The notes beneath the pieces are model-generated. The model saw only the letters and a list, made by a program, of their open reading frames with translations, searched no databases and was not told the DNA's origin. This document shows positions 11,640 to 22,740 of a stretch of DNA of 64,000 bases, piece by piece; position 1 is the first letter of the stretch, and each line of letters opens with the position of its first letter. The stretch comes from Molanna angustata. Its lineage: Eukaryota > Arthropoda > Insecta > Trichoptera > Molannidae. The stretch is taken from NCBI GenBank assembly GCA_963576475.1, contig OY754970.1, positions 32,093,119 to 32,157,118 on the forward strand, in the 5' to 3' direction. The translations under genes were made by a program, and so were the position numbers.

Positions 11640-12400
11640 GCTGGAAAAAGGTGAAACTTGATAATCGTCCTTTTATGTGACTATGATATTGTTTTTAATA
11701 TCCACGATTTTCAACATCACTCTTGTATGGTACAGAGGCGTGAATACTGAACACAAGATATCGTGACTTAAAAGATGTGAGTTTATCGGTGGACGGTAAA
11801 AGTATCATGGACGGTTCACAATGAAACTTATCTTCAAAGCTTTGAAATTCTATCCACCATCAAACAGCAGAAAGAATTATTGAAAACGATAATCGATCCA
11901 TTCACAAAACGACAGTATGAATAACAAAGAAATTTATGGCACGGAGCCACTAAGTGTATAAGGTCAAGCAACCATGTAAACAAACTCGGTATTGTAAATC
12001 GTAATGTGAGAGAAAGTATCGAATTGTGACAACAATTGTAATTAACTTGTCCTGGGATCTAGAGAAACTAGTTTTGTGGAGTCCTCAGTGGAGGATCAAG
12101 AAACCAAAACATGCAGCAAAGAACAAAATACCTTATTTTCTTGACATTAGAAGTAAATACTGTCAAAAGCTAACAAAAGTTAAACTGCGTTCAGCTACCA
12201 ATTGGAAGACACATGTTAGGCTTCATTCATCGGGAAAGGTAACCATCATCGCAGAAAGAACAGCAAGTCTGAAATGGTTGTGGGACTAACAAACGAGGCG
12301 TATGAAGACCACTAAAAAAGGTGGACAGATGAAATTGTCCTCTATGCGGGTCGTAGATGGCAGTTAACAATCCAAAATAGAGTACACTCGAAACTTTTCT
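11640..12400 (+). pseudogene. Degenerate LINE 3' ORF fragment (RTE/endonuclease-RT type)
   Basis: Between 12225 and 12370 the translated pieces read IIAERTASLKWLWD, then (with frame shifts) KRWTDEIVLYAGRRWQ. These match the ...RIxxLKWxWAGH... and ...RWTDDI...AGxxWMxxAQ... tail of insect endonuclease/reverse-transcriptase ORFs. Stops and frameshifts break it. The 5' limit (11640) is a guess. It lies within 65 bp of the paxillin exon, on the opposite strand, in what would be the intron downstream of that exon. Confidence 0.5.
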
Positions 12401-12464
12401 AAGAGACCATTTTCCAACCAAGTGGAGCGAATATGGATGAGTAAGTAAAAAGTAAATTTCTTAC

Positions 12465-12607
12465 CGAATGTGGTGGAACAGCACTCCTAGGAGGGCTGGT
12501 CAAGGTGGGGCTCCTGGCTCCATTGAGAGCCCCATATCCACCGCTACCACTTGTCGCTGAGGCGGAGCGACCATGAATGGAGCTCTGAAGGTCTGCTAGA
12601 AGAGCAT
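12465..12607 (-). CDS. Pax: Paxillin LD1-motif exon (internal exon)
   Basis: Paxillin is a focal-adhesion scaffold linking integrin signalling (FAK, vinculin, ILK-parvin) to actin; its N-terminal leucine-rich LD motifs bind these partners. On the minus strand the sequence TTTTTTTCAG precedes an open segment and GTAAGAAAT follows it, so this is a 143-nt exon with a good acceptor and donor. It encodes 47 complete residues after a split Asp codon: DALLADLQSSIHGRS, then a Ser/Gly/Pro-rich linker ending RSAVPPHS. DALLADLQ is the LD1 core as in the vertebrate start MDDLDALLADL. It begins in phase 1 (codon G|AT) and ends in phase 0. The exon is GC-richer than its surroundings. Later exons (LD2-LD5, four LIM domains) would lie to the left of this window. 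Identity rests on the LD1 motif alone. Confidence 0.8.
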
Positions 12608-13436
<829 letters not shown>

Positions 13437-13523
13437 TTTCAATCAATTTCTTTGCAAAATCCTTTATTATAAAATACAATATTATACTTGTACATTAATA
13501 AAGGGTAATAAATAATAATGTAT

Positions 13524-13735
13524 TTTTGACAAATTAGTATCTCAATAGAGACTAAGCTGGAATTTTAAATCAAGGCACCGACAGGGTTTACGACCTGCCA
13601 TCGGCTGGTTTACGTGATCATTTTATGCGCATGTGTAACGTTCACCAATTATCATTTAAATATCATTGACTCCCAACAGGAAAAAATCCAATATATGCGT
13701 ATATATATGTAATCAAAAAATATTCGATAGTAATA
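13524..13735 (+). repeat. MITE family D fragment
   Basis: Starts TTGACAAATTAGTATCTCAA then TAGAGACTAAG, the family D end. It continues with GGGTTTACGACCTGCCATCG, GTTTACGTGATCA and GCGCATGTGTAACGTTCACC as in the 53.0-kb copy, and then diverges. Its right part (13668-13735) is shared with 8425-8480. Confidence 0.65.
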
Positions 13736-14293
13736 CATAATTGTAAACTGTTAGCCCTAGAACAGGATTTCTTAGTTGGGCAGCAGTAATCTACCTGTTG
13801 TTGTAAATATGGTGTGATAAAAAAGATTTGTTGTCTAATTATGTACTACCCAAATACTTCAATAAATCTAAATGTAATAGGTATAAAATTATTATCATTG
13901 CTACATTAATAAAATGTTCTTTTATTTATGTAATAAATCACCACATAAGATTGCCTAGTCAGAAGAAATTTGCAATATTTTATTTTTAAAGAACGCAGAC
14001 AGTCGATTATTTTTCCCAATAACGATTCTCCTTCCAGACATAAGTTTTTCGCTATAAGAAATAGAGATGAAACAGACCGGTCACAAGTGTTGGTCTAAAC
14101 GATTTGATCCTACTCGAGATGCTGCCCAAGAACGAATATGAAACTATGAATTTGTGTAACTACAGCGTAAACTCAAATTTTAATTTGAACTTAATTAGTT
14201 ATTCAAACTGTTCTACTTATGTATGGGGACTGAATTACATAACAGTCAGGAAAATACTGAAGAAAAGATAAGTTGAAAGTACATTTTATAACA

Positions 14294-14673
14294 CTAGTTG
14301 CATGTAACACATGAGATCCAACTGTCGATAGCGATAGTATGTATAGTTGAAGAATATGTACCAAACTATAAACCCATAAATACAAATTATTGAATATTTT
14401 CAGATATTTTGTTTTCTATACAACATATGTAGGTATGTATGTCAAGATAGGATAGTATGGAGGAAGATCCTTTTTTCCTACCCAGAATATGAAAATAGCA
14501 TGATGGTATGTATGTATGTTTGGAGATGAAGTATCAAACTATTAAGTCTTCTTACATATTGTGTATAGGCGACTGCCATACAAAATGTATGAAGCGATGT
14601 CGTCACTAAATTCAATTTTTAAAAAAAAGGTTAAAAAAAAATTGAGATCTTCTGCTACAATTTAAATATTTTT
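14294..14673 (-). mobile_element. Helentron/HINE-like element (host copy), 3' half
   Basis: Inverted 3' half, beginning (as read on +) CTAGTTGCATGTAACACATG, i.e. the family's 3' terminal hairpin and CTAG end. It is interrupted at 14673 by an intact plus-strand copy and resumes at 15691. Joined, 14294-14673 plus 15691-16310 is one inverted full-length element. Confidence 0.85.
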
Positions 14674-15690
14674 CCAACTGTCGATTTGTTCAGGAGAACT
14701 TTGTTCTCTTAACATATCGACAATGTATCAAGCCAGAATACGCGAGAATTGTATGGAGAGGTCTACTTTTTTCACGGCTTTTCCAACTTTGAAGTCAAAA
14801 AACACCAACTTAGAGGCTTCGCAGCATATATGTTCCATACACGGATTTACTCAGAATTCGGAGTAGAACATTTCGTGTGTCTGTGTGTGTGTGTGTGTGT
14901 GTGTCTGTGTGTGTGTCCCCCCCCCCCCTTATAACTTTTGATCCGCTCAATTTACAGAGCCTAAAATTTCAGAATATATAAACAGTTACAGGCCTACAGA
15001 ACTTTTATACTCGGAATTTTGAATTTTTGTTTCAGTCAGGGGTTATCAACTTTTGAATTTTTATTTTATTTTTCCATATATCTCAGAAACCATAAACGCT
15101 AGAACGCTGAAAATTGGTACAAACATAGACAAATACAAAATCTCAAATTAGTTTTTTCAAAAAAAATCCAGGGTTTCTCAAACATTTTTTATTAAGAAAA
15201 ATATTTTTTTTATGATAAATTTATGAGTTTAACTGCCTATATTTCCAAAACTTTTACAATTATCGAAAAAAGCCGAAACACCCCAACTAGATAATTTAAT
15301 TTTCTATAAAAAATATTAAAATTGTAGTAGAAGATCTCAATTTTTTTTTAACAATTTTTTTAAAATTGAATTTAGTGACGACATCGCTTCATACATTTTG
15401 TATGGCAGTCGCCTATACACAATATGTAAGAAGACTTAATAGTTTGATACTTCATCTCCAAACATACATACATACATACCATCATGCTATTTGCATATTC
15501 TGGGTAGGAAAAAGGATCTTCCTCCATACTATCCTATCTTGACATACATACCTACATATGTTGTATAGAAAACAAAATTTCTGAAAATATTCAATAATTT
15601 GTATCTATGGGTTTATAGTTTGGTACATATTCTTCAACTATACATACTATCGCTATCGACAGTTGGATCTCATGTGTTACATGCAACTAG
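14674..15690 (+). mobile_element. Helentron/HINE-like element, complete copy (1017 bp)
   Basis: Begins CCAACTGTCGAT and ends ATCGACAGTTGG + 3' hairpin + CAACTAG. The 12-bp 5' end recurs inverted about 27 bp inside the 3' end (subterminal inverted repeat). The terminal hairpin is CATGT-GTT-ACATG. A ~21-bp stem hairpin lies at 14679-14722 and a (TG)n(C)n core at 14874-14929. These are features of Helentron-associated non-autonomous elements (HINE/DINE-1) as described in flies. It sits between T residues, with no target duplication, inside another copy of the family. No Rep/helicase is encoded. Confidence 0.8.
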
Positions 15691-16310
15691 TTATAGAAAA
15701 TTAAATTATCTAGTTGGGGTGTTTCGGCTTTTTTCAATAATTGTAAAAGTTTTGGAAATATAGGCAGTTAAACTCATAAATTTATAATAAAAAAAATATT
15801 TTTCTTAATAAAAAATGTTTGAGAAACCCTGGATTTTTTTTTGAATAAACTAATTTGAGATTTTGTATTTTTCTATATTTGTACAAATTTTCAGTGTCCT
15901 AGCTTTTATGGTTTCTGAGATATATGGAAAAATAAAGTAAAAATTCAAAAGTTGATAACCCCTGATTAAAACAAAAATTCGAAATTCTGAGTATAAAAGT
16001 TTTGTAAGCCTATAACTGTTTATATATTCTTAAATTTTGGGCTCTGTAAATTGAGCGGATCAAAAGTTATAAGGGGGGGGGGGACACACAGACACACACA
16101 CAGACACACGAAATGTTCTACTCCGAATTCTGAGTAAATCCGTGTATGGAACATATATGCTGCGAAGCCTCTAAGTTGGTGTTTTTTGACTTCAAAGTTG
16201 GAAAAGCCGTGAAAAAAGAAGACCTCTGCATACAATTCTCGCGTATCCTGGCTTGATACATTGTCGATATGTTAAGAGAACAAAGTTCTCCTGAACAAAT
16301 CGACAGTTGG
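15691..16310 (-). mobile_element. Helentron/HINE-like element (host copy), 5' half
   Basis: Continuation of the inverted host element after the nested insertion. It carries the microsatellite core (16074-16108) and the 5' hairpin, ending at the inverted CCAACTG start (16304-16310). It is flanked by T on the element's 5' side, matching the T-T insertion preference. Confidence 0.85.
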
Positions 16311-16890
16311 AAAATGTGTTGGTAGTAAAGCAGCAGTGCGCTGGACTCATTTATAGGGAATGAGGATAATATAAAGGTATGTTCGTGTTTCAAGGACTCA
16401 TATAATACCGCATTAATAATTGATAAATAAAACTAACTATGAATCAAATACCAGAAATAATAGAATCGAAAAATCTAGACTAAAGACCAAAGTAACGATC
16501 CTATTAGATTGTATTGTCCATAACTTCGACATTGTTAATGTTTTGTTATTTTTTATTATTTTATTTAGGTAGATATATTACACAATATTTTTACGTTAAA
16601 CAACATATAACAAAATTACAAATTTGATTCTCTCTCGATAGAGTTAAAAACTCGTGTTCGAGACAGGAGTATCGTAATTACACACAGAAGAAAAATTCAA
16701 CAATATACATAGGATCATGCATTGCCAAAATATGCCTTTTAATGCTATTTTTAATTTGTTTTGATCTTTTAATTCTCCAATGGAAGTGGGCAGGTCATTG
16801 ATATGACAAATTATTTAAAAACCCAAAATCAATATGTTTTATTTTTGAACGTTACATATACCGCAAAGGGGCATTTACCCGGATGATGTT
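16311..16890. other. AT-rich sequence, nothing recognised
   Basis: No gene, exon or repeat boundary recognised. Confidence 0.45.
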
Positions 16891-16896
16891 TGGTCT

Positions 16897-17215
16897 CTAG
16901 ACCAAGGAAGCCCTGGTCAATATCTTGACCATCACTACCGAGTAACCCAAACATATGGAGGAATGCATGCAGATAAAGTAGGCATACCTACATATTATTG
17001 AGAGGTGTGGGTACAAATATTCCATCAACGTTTCACGAATAACTCCAACGAAAGGCCAGAGCGGTTCAGGTTTTTTGCGAACAAGACGAATAAAAAGATG
17101 CGTATCCGGACATACCCCACCCACGTGAGAAAGATCACATTGTGCTGTTTGCACCAGCCCATAGCGAGGACGAGGAGTCACTTCAGTATCAAATATACCA
17201 ACACCAAATACTAAT
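16897..17215 (-). other. Unidentified ORF with higher-than-background GC
   Basis: The minus frame from 17181 reads MTPRPRYGLVQTAQ, DLSHVGGVCPDTHLFIRLV and KPEPLWPFVGVIRE. The amino-acid mix is more protein-like than neighbouring frames and the first 180 nt are less AT-rich, but no splice sites or family were recognised. It could be a fossil transposon ORF or an orphan exon. The plus strand is also open here, so strand is uncertain. Confidence 0.25.
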
Positions 17216-17962
17216 TATAATATCGAATATTGAAATAAACATTGTTGTTATGCGTCATGTCATTGTTTAAACATATGAAAATTCCAATGAAACAGTCAAT
17301 GTCATATTTGCATTTGAAAAAATAACTATCAAATGTGTCAAATATTTGTATAATGGCCAATAATGAAAAATGTTCTGGGAATTTTTCATCTTGAATAATG
17401 CTTCGTTGGTTTAAAATCGATATAAAAGAAACAAAATTATGACGTCATCGAAATTTTACAGACTATAATATGCAAAATTTGTTAATCCATTTGATCCGGA
17501 AATTGTCAAACAACGGTAATAGATATATTTTTATACCAATAGAAAAAAAAGTATTTTGAATGGAAATATCAGTAAAACTGACAAAATATATCATTATTAA
17601 GATTTTCAATATCGTTTATTATACTTAAAAGAATATATAAATATAATGGAAAAAAGCACACTTATTATATATATTTGATATTAATTTGTTATAAACACCC
17701 CCTGACAGCTCATCCTTAATTTTTATTTAAGAATAAGTTTGACTACCAAAAAAGAAAATATAGTATCCAAAAAAAAGTTAAACCTATACAAGTGTTTTGT
17801 TTACATTTATAAAGAATGTTGATATTTGTTTTTCATAAGATAACCGCGGTAAACACAAAAAAGTATAGTTTGGGAGTAGTTCACAACTATACAATCAAAA
17901 TACAAGTGAAAAAATTCTGCAAATGAATTGATTTAAAAATTCATAATGCCAAATATCCCCAC
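17216..17962. other. AT-rich sequence, nothing recognised
   Basis: No coding-like segment, RNA or clear repeat boundary seen. Confidence 0.45.
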
Positions 17963-18132
17963 CTATTCCATCGGCATCTTCGTAAATATTAAACGATTTG
18001 CCTTCGGATGGAAGCAGAGTCGGGTCTTTCTTCAAGATGACACTGTAAACATCTGTGTCCACGCTCAAATCGCTATCCATATTGGGAATCGGTTCCAAAC
18101 TTCGGCCACAGCAATCACAAACCGGATTTATA
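17963..18132 (-). CDS. Candidate exon, possibly an alternative first exon
   Basis: On the minus strand an open segment of near-balanced base composition stands out from AT-rich surroundings. From ATG at 18080 (A at -3, G at +4) it encodes 39 residues, beginning MDSDLSVDTDVYSVILKKDP and ending NIYEDADGI, then one G before GTGGGG, a usable donor. That leaves phase 1, the phase needed by the paxillin LD1 exon at 12607. The frame also continues upstream through VCDCCGRSLEPIPN to an AG after a pyrimidine-rich tract (acceptor at 18133), so it could instead be an internal exon starting in phase 2, which does not fit the 40.7-kb exon. I do not recognise the protein. It could also belong to another gene or be a retrocopy piece. 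Confidence 0.4.
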
Positions 18133-18853
18133 CTATTATAGAAAATAAGAACTAGTTGGAAGCTTTCGACAACAACAAAAAAATAAACGTCAAATTAGCG
18201 CACGTCACACGTGTAAACTGCACTCTGCAAAAATGACACTATGACATCATTGTTTATAAATAAAATGGTCAGAGTAACTTCACACCGCAAAAAAACATAC
18301 AAAACAATGCGTGCCGATAACGTCAGGACTTGGTATGGACTGAATTGGCTGCGTGTAGGTGTATGTACATATGTATGGTGGAAGATCACAATACTAAAAC
18401 AGTCTTATGTATGTTTGTATATCCATACTATCATCGGTTTGCTGTTTGAGATTAATAACACGATAAGAAAAAACACTTTTCATACAAAATAGTAATAAAA
18501 TATCCGAATCAACTGCCAGACATCTACCGTGAATATTGAATAGACATGTTCGACGAACACCAATGGAACAACATAATTTTGATTGAACGGAAAACGAGCA
18601 AATGTATAAGAGTTTGCTCTCAACGACCTTGACATGAATTTAATATTAATGATTATTATTGTTATTTTATTGAATCGCCTAATTAATATCGCAATTACAA
18701 CAAGTGCAAATAATTATTTCAATAAATGAGTCACGACTGAAGCAACACCATTTTATTATAACTGTAGAGAATCATAACAAATTCGTGTATTTTTTTTTAT
18801 TTCTCTATATCTTCTTGGAGGACTAACACCTATACATGAGTGTTACATTTAAT
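18133..18853. other. AT-rich sequence, nothing firm
   Basis: No exon or repeat boundary recognised. Short frames (18195-18492) lack splice context. Confidence 0.4.
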
Positions 18854-19396
18854 CAGGGCCGGATAAACGTGTTTTTGCGCCCGTAACAATATATTTGAAT
18901 CCGCCCCCCCCCCCCCCCACCATTTTTTTGGAATTTTAAATGCAGAACAATTTAAAATTATGTAAAAATACATCGGGTCTAAAATGATGAATCAGTTTGT
19001 TAATATTACCAAAACCTACATATATAGTTGTTTATTATTATTTATAAAAAATAGCCACAATTGGAGATTCATATTAATATAACATAATATGTTATATTAA
19101 TATGAACAAAACAAAAAAAAATGACAATTAACAAAAAAAAATTTACTCAAATAATGTAGGTACCTAATACGACATTGGAAATATTATTTCCAATGTCGTA
19201 TTAGGTAACACTATGTGAGATTTTTTACATACATTTTTTACATGCCGAGCCTCTATCCGGATACGCAAAAGGAACCGAGTGCCATACCTGCGGTTTTTTG
19301 ATTTATATGATTAACATTTTAGAATTTTAAGCGCCATTTTCAAGACAACCGCCCTGACTTCTTGTTCCTGATTGTTCTATGATTTATCCGGCCCTG
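18854..19396. mobile_element. hAT-type MITE (543 bp) with 8-bp target duplication
   Basis: Terminal inverted repeats CAGGGCCGGATAAA/TTTATCCGGCCCTG are flanked by a perfect 8-bp direct repeat CATTTAAT (18846-18853 and 19397-19404). CAGGGCCGG ends plus 8-bp duplication are hAT hallmarks. The interior holds a C-run (18903-18918) and two strong internal palindromes (about 19068-19105 and 19157-19209), and no transposase. Confidence 0.92.
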
Positions 19397-19934
19397 CATT
19401 TAATATAATAATTTAATAGCCAGTTAGAAGTATACAATTTAAAAAATGTTTTTTTCTTCTACAATTAATTAATTCTTATCCAGTACGACCGTTTCGCCTG
19501 GTGAAGGCCTTTTAAACAAGTTGAAACAATCATTCTGGATAGAAATAAAACAATTGTAAAAAAAATTGTTTATTTTTTATAATAGAATTCTAAATAGCCA
19601 ACGCTGTCAGTGTGAAAAAAATAAAAAGTGCAAATATAAAATCACCTAACGGATACCAGACTCATTTAAAAATAAAAGTATATAATAATAATAATAATAA
19701 AAATGTTTATTTGAAGCCATTATTGTTGTAAAATTGCAATGTTCTTATAAAGAAAAAAATATGTCAGCAATGACAGCAAAAAGGCTATTACTCAGCTACA
19801 CACTACCAGGTTTTCTTGGAATCAGATAATAATCATAATATTATTTTGAAACCTATCAAATACATATACAGTCATATAGCAAATATTAAAATGATTTTAA
19901 AAATTGACATTATATTAATGTATGTAGGTATAAA
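19397..19934. other. AT-rich sequence with a (TAA)n patch
   Basis: Contains a TAATAATAATAATAATAA stretch near 19683-19702; otherwise nothing recognised. Confidence 0.4.
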
Positions 19935-20232
19935 CCAGGGGCGTGCCTAGAACCTTCGGACAAAAAAAAATTGTAAAATTAATGTTGATAATGTAAGGTT
20001 TTTTAGCATCGTTGTTCATAGTTATTACATGCCATAATAAAGCATCGTATATGCATAAGTTTGAATTTCCAATCTTGTAGCATGGTTGCAATTCAGCAAA
20101 ACAATCAAAAAAATATATTGATTGTTTTGCTGAATTTAGGCTTTTATGAGCAATTTCGCTATATACTGGTATAAACCATTCCAGTGGGGAGATATGAAAA
20201 TGCATGTGTTCCTTACCGGGCAGTGTCAACAA
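19935..20232. repeat. Possible truncated hAT-like element with internal hairpin
   Basis: CAGGGGCGTGCCTAGAACCT resembles a hAT-type terminus, but no inverted partner or 8-bp duplication was found. A 19-bp perfect stem AATTCAGCAAAACAATCAA and its inverse lie at 20090-20136. The minus-strand frame crossing this region is partly created by the hairpin. Confidence 0.35.
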
Positions 20233-20534
20233 TTAAATGATAAAAATAACAATATTAGTACCTACTCAAATGAAGAAAAAGACAGAAAAAAGGATAGTTG
20301 TGATTTGTGATAGATTATAGAAAAATACATTTTTAAAGAAAAGTCCAAGACACAAATATATTTTTTTGAGCAAAGAAAATGGATTAAATGAAGAAAATGT
20401 TATCGGCAAACATCTTGAATACGTCACGCGTCGTGCGCAGAGCGCAAATTTGTTTTTTTTTCTTAGTTGGTATGTGCGCAAACCGCTCCACTCCACGACG
20501 TATATGCTCAAGTTATTTACGGTAACTTTAATGG

Positions 20535-20690
20535 GTTAGTATAGTAATCCAGTACCTGGTCGTGAGTTCGAATCCTACCACGATCGATTTCGTTCACCTA
20601 TAGAACAATCATGTGCTTTTATAGGGAATGTTTGAGGATGTATGTACTTGTTGCAAATATATATTCATTCTTTTAAATAAAAGATTAAAA
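20535..20690 (+). mobile_element. tRNA-derived SINE family S3, 5'-damaged copy
   Basis: TAGTAATCCAG...GGTCGTGAGTTCGAATCC (anticodon arm and B box of a tRNA-like head), then GATCGATTTCGTTCACCTAT and AGGGAATG...GATGTATGTACTTGTT, matching the better copy at 28838. The first part of the head is missing or mutated. Confidence 0.75.
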
Positions 20691-20979
20691 TAGGTAGGTA
20701 TATTGAAAAAGGTTCATGTTAACGCATTACGCATTACAAAAATTTACGCATTATTGGAAGTATTCGAACGAATTATGCAAATAGTTACTATATTAAAGAA
20801 CATTATATAAATAATATTATTGAACAGCAAAATCAACAATAATCTAATACGTTACAAATTAAAAAGATAGCTAATCTAATAGTTTATCTAAAATATAATA
20901 AAAAATAAAATTCCACTATCAAAGTATATCTTCGTCATATCGTTATGAAAATATTTTCGTAATTTCGAATTTATATAGT

Positions 20980-21901
20980 TCAACTGTCGATTTGTTCAAG
21001 AGAATTCATTTCTCTTAACGTATCGACAAAGTATCAAGCCAAGATAAGCGAGATTTGTATGCAGGGTCTGTATTTTTCAAGACTTTTTCAACTTTGAAGT
21101 CAAAAAACACCCAATTAGAGGCTTCGGAGTAGAACATTTAGTGTGTCTGTATGTCTGTCCCCCCCCTTATAACTTCTGATCCGCTCAATGCACAGAGCCT
21201 AAAATTTCAGAAAATTACAGAAAGTTATAGGCCTAGAAAATTTTATACTCATAATTTTGAATATTTGTTTCAATCAAGGGTTATCAAATTTTGAATTTTT
21301 ACTTTATTTTTCCATATACCTATCTCAAAAACCATAAAAGCTAGATCGTTGAAATTTGGTATTAATTATTAATATAGTCAAATACAAAATCTCAAATTAT
21401 TTTTTTGTAATTCCAGAGTTTCTCAAATATTTTTTATTAAGAAAAACAATTTAACTGCCTATATTTCTAAAGTTTTTAAAAATATCGATAAAATACGAAA
21501 CACATCACCAACTAGATAATTTAATTTTCTGTAAAAAGTGTAATTTTCTTGGTTAGTAGTACATCTCAAACTTTTTTAACAATTTTTTTAAAAATAGAAT
21601 TTAGTGACGACATCGTTTCATACAATTTGTAAGGCAGTATACAGTATACACTACACAATATCAATAGTTTGATACTTAATATACAAACATACATGCATAC
21701 CATCATGCTGTTTTCATATTCTGGGTTGGAAAAAAGACTGACCTCCATACTATCCTATCCTGACATACATATCTGCATGTTTTATATAGATAACAAAATA
21801 TCTTAAAATGTTTATAGTGTTTATAGTTTGGTACGTATTCTGCAATTATACATACTATCGCCAGCCATCGGCAGTTGGATCTCATGTGTTACATGCAACT
21901 T
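20980..21901 (+). mobile_element. Helentron/HINE-like element, near-complete copy
   Basis: Starts TCAACTGTCGATTTGTTCAA with the 5' hairpin and has a short TGTGTCTGTATGTCTGTCCC core near 21140. It ends GGCAGTTGGATCTCATGTGT + ACATGCAACTTG, so the terminal CTAG is mutated. It is older than the 14.7-kb copy, with more substitutions and a shorter microsatellite. Confidence 0.8.
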
Positions 21902-22330
21902 GTTATTATAAATTGGCGTTCCAATGCTCGCGTTATCGAGTGATTACATCGAAATAAATTCCAATTAGGTACCGATCAGAAATATTGTATTTAAATAAAA
22001 AAAAAGCCGGGGCTAAAAATGTTCTTATCATTCAATCACACTTAATGTTAGATTATAAACCACATTATATCAGGACAACTAATAAAATATAACTGAAACC
22101 AAGATGATTCATCATAATATAAGGATATAACAACTGCAGTAAATACTTTAATTTACGTAAGTACATATTTATAGAATTGATTACATAGTTACTGAGGAAA
22201 TTGATTGGTTAAAACCTTGTCAGTAGTCCAAATGAATTTCAATTTAACACATTTAATATTATCGAATATTTTTTTTAAATTGCATATACGCAAACTTTTA
22301 TTTTTTTTTTCCTGTCGTGAGTCAATTATA
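21902..22330. other. AT-rich sequence, nothing recognised
   Basis: No gene or repeat boundary seen. Confidence 0.4.
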
Positions 22331-22740
22331 TTTTTGACATTTTTTTACCTCTCAATAGAGACGAAGTTGAAGAACCAGGAACTCGTGGCATCTGTGCGAG
22401 AACACTGTCACCTCTGTATAAGGACTGTGGCTTTCATTATTAAAAAAAAACAACTTCTCAGTAGATGGCGTTACAAAAAAGGTTTCTTCGTTACTTCATA
22501 GATGACGATAGTAAAAAAACTTATTTACAAACGACCTGTTTCTCATAATTAAAATATAAAGAAATTTCAAAATTGCATTGATAAGGGAACTCAATAAGAA
22601 GGCATGACCGTTGCGCAAGCGCATAAAGTGATCACGAAAACAAGCAGATGACAGGTCGTAAGCCCTGTAGGTGCCTCAAGTTTCTGGATCTTCTATAATA
22701 TTCGAACTTCGTCTCTATTGAGAGGATAAAATTTGCCAAA
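22331..22740 (-). mobile_element. MITE family D, full-length copy (~0.4 kb)
   Basis: Terminal inverted repeats CCTCTCAATAGAGACGAAGT (22348 on) and its inverse (to 22725) extend outward as TTGACA..TTTTTTA and TAAAATTTGCCAA. Relative to the 25.2 and 53.0-kb copies it is inverted. The interior shares CTTATTGAGTTCCCTTATCA, the GTTACTTCATAGATG block and GATCACTTTATGCGCTTGCG (as read on -). No transposase and no clear target duplication. Confidence 0.8.

Noticed and set aside
14749..14934. Conserved peptide EVYFFHGFSNFEVKKHQLRG in several Helentron-like copies as a functional protein
   Set aside because: Frame conservation follows from recent common ancestry; the frame runs into the TG/C microsatellite, older copies are broken and the start varies.
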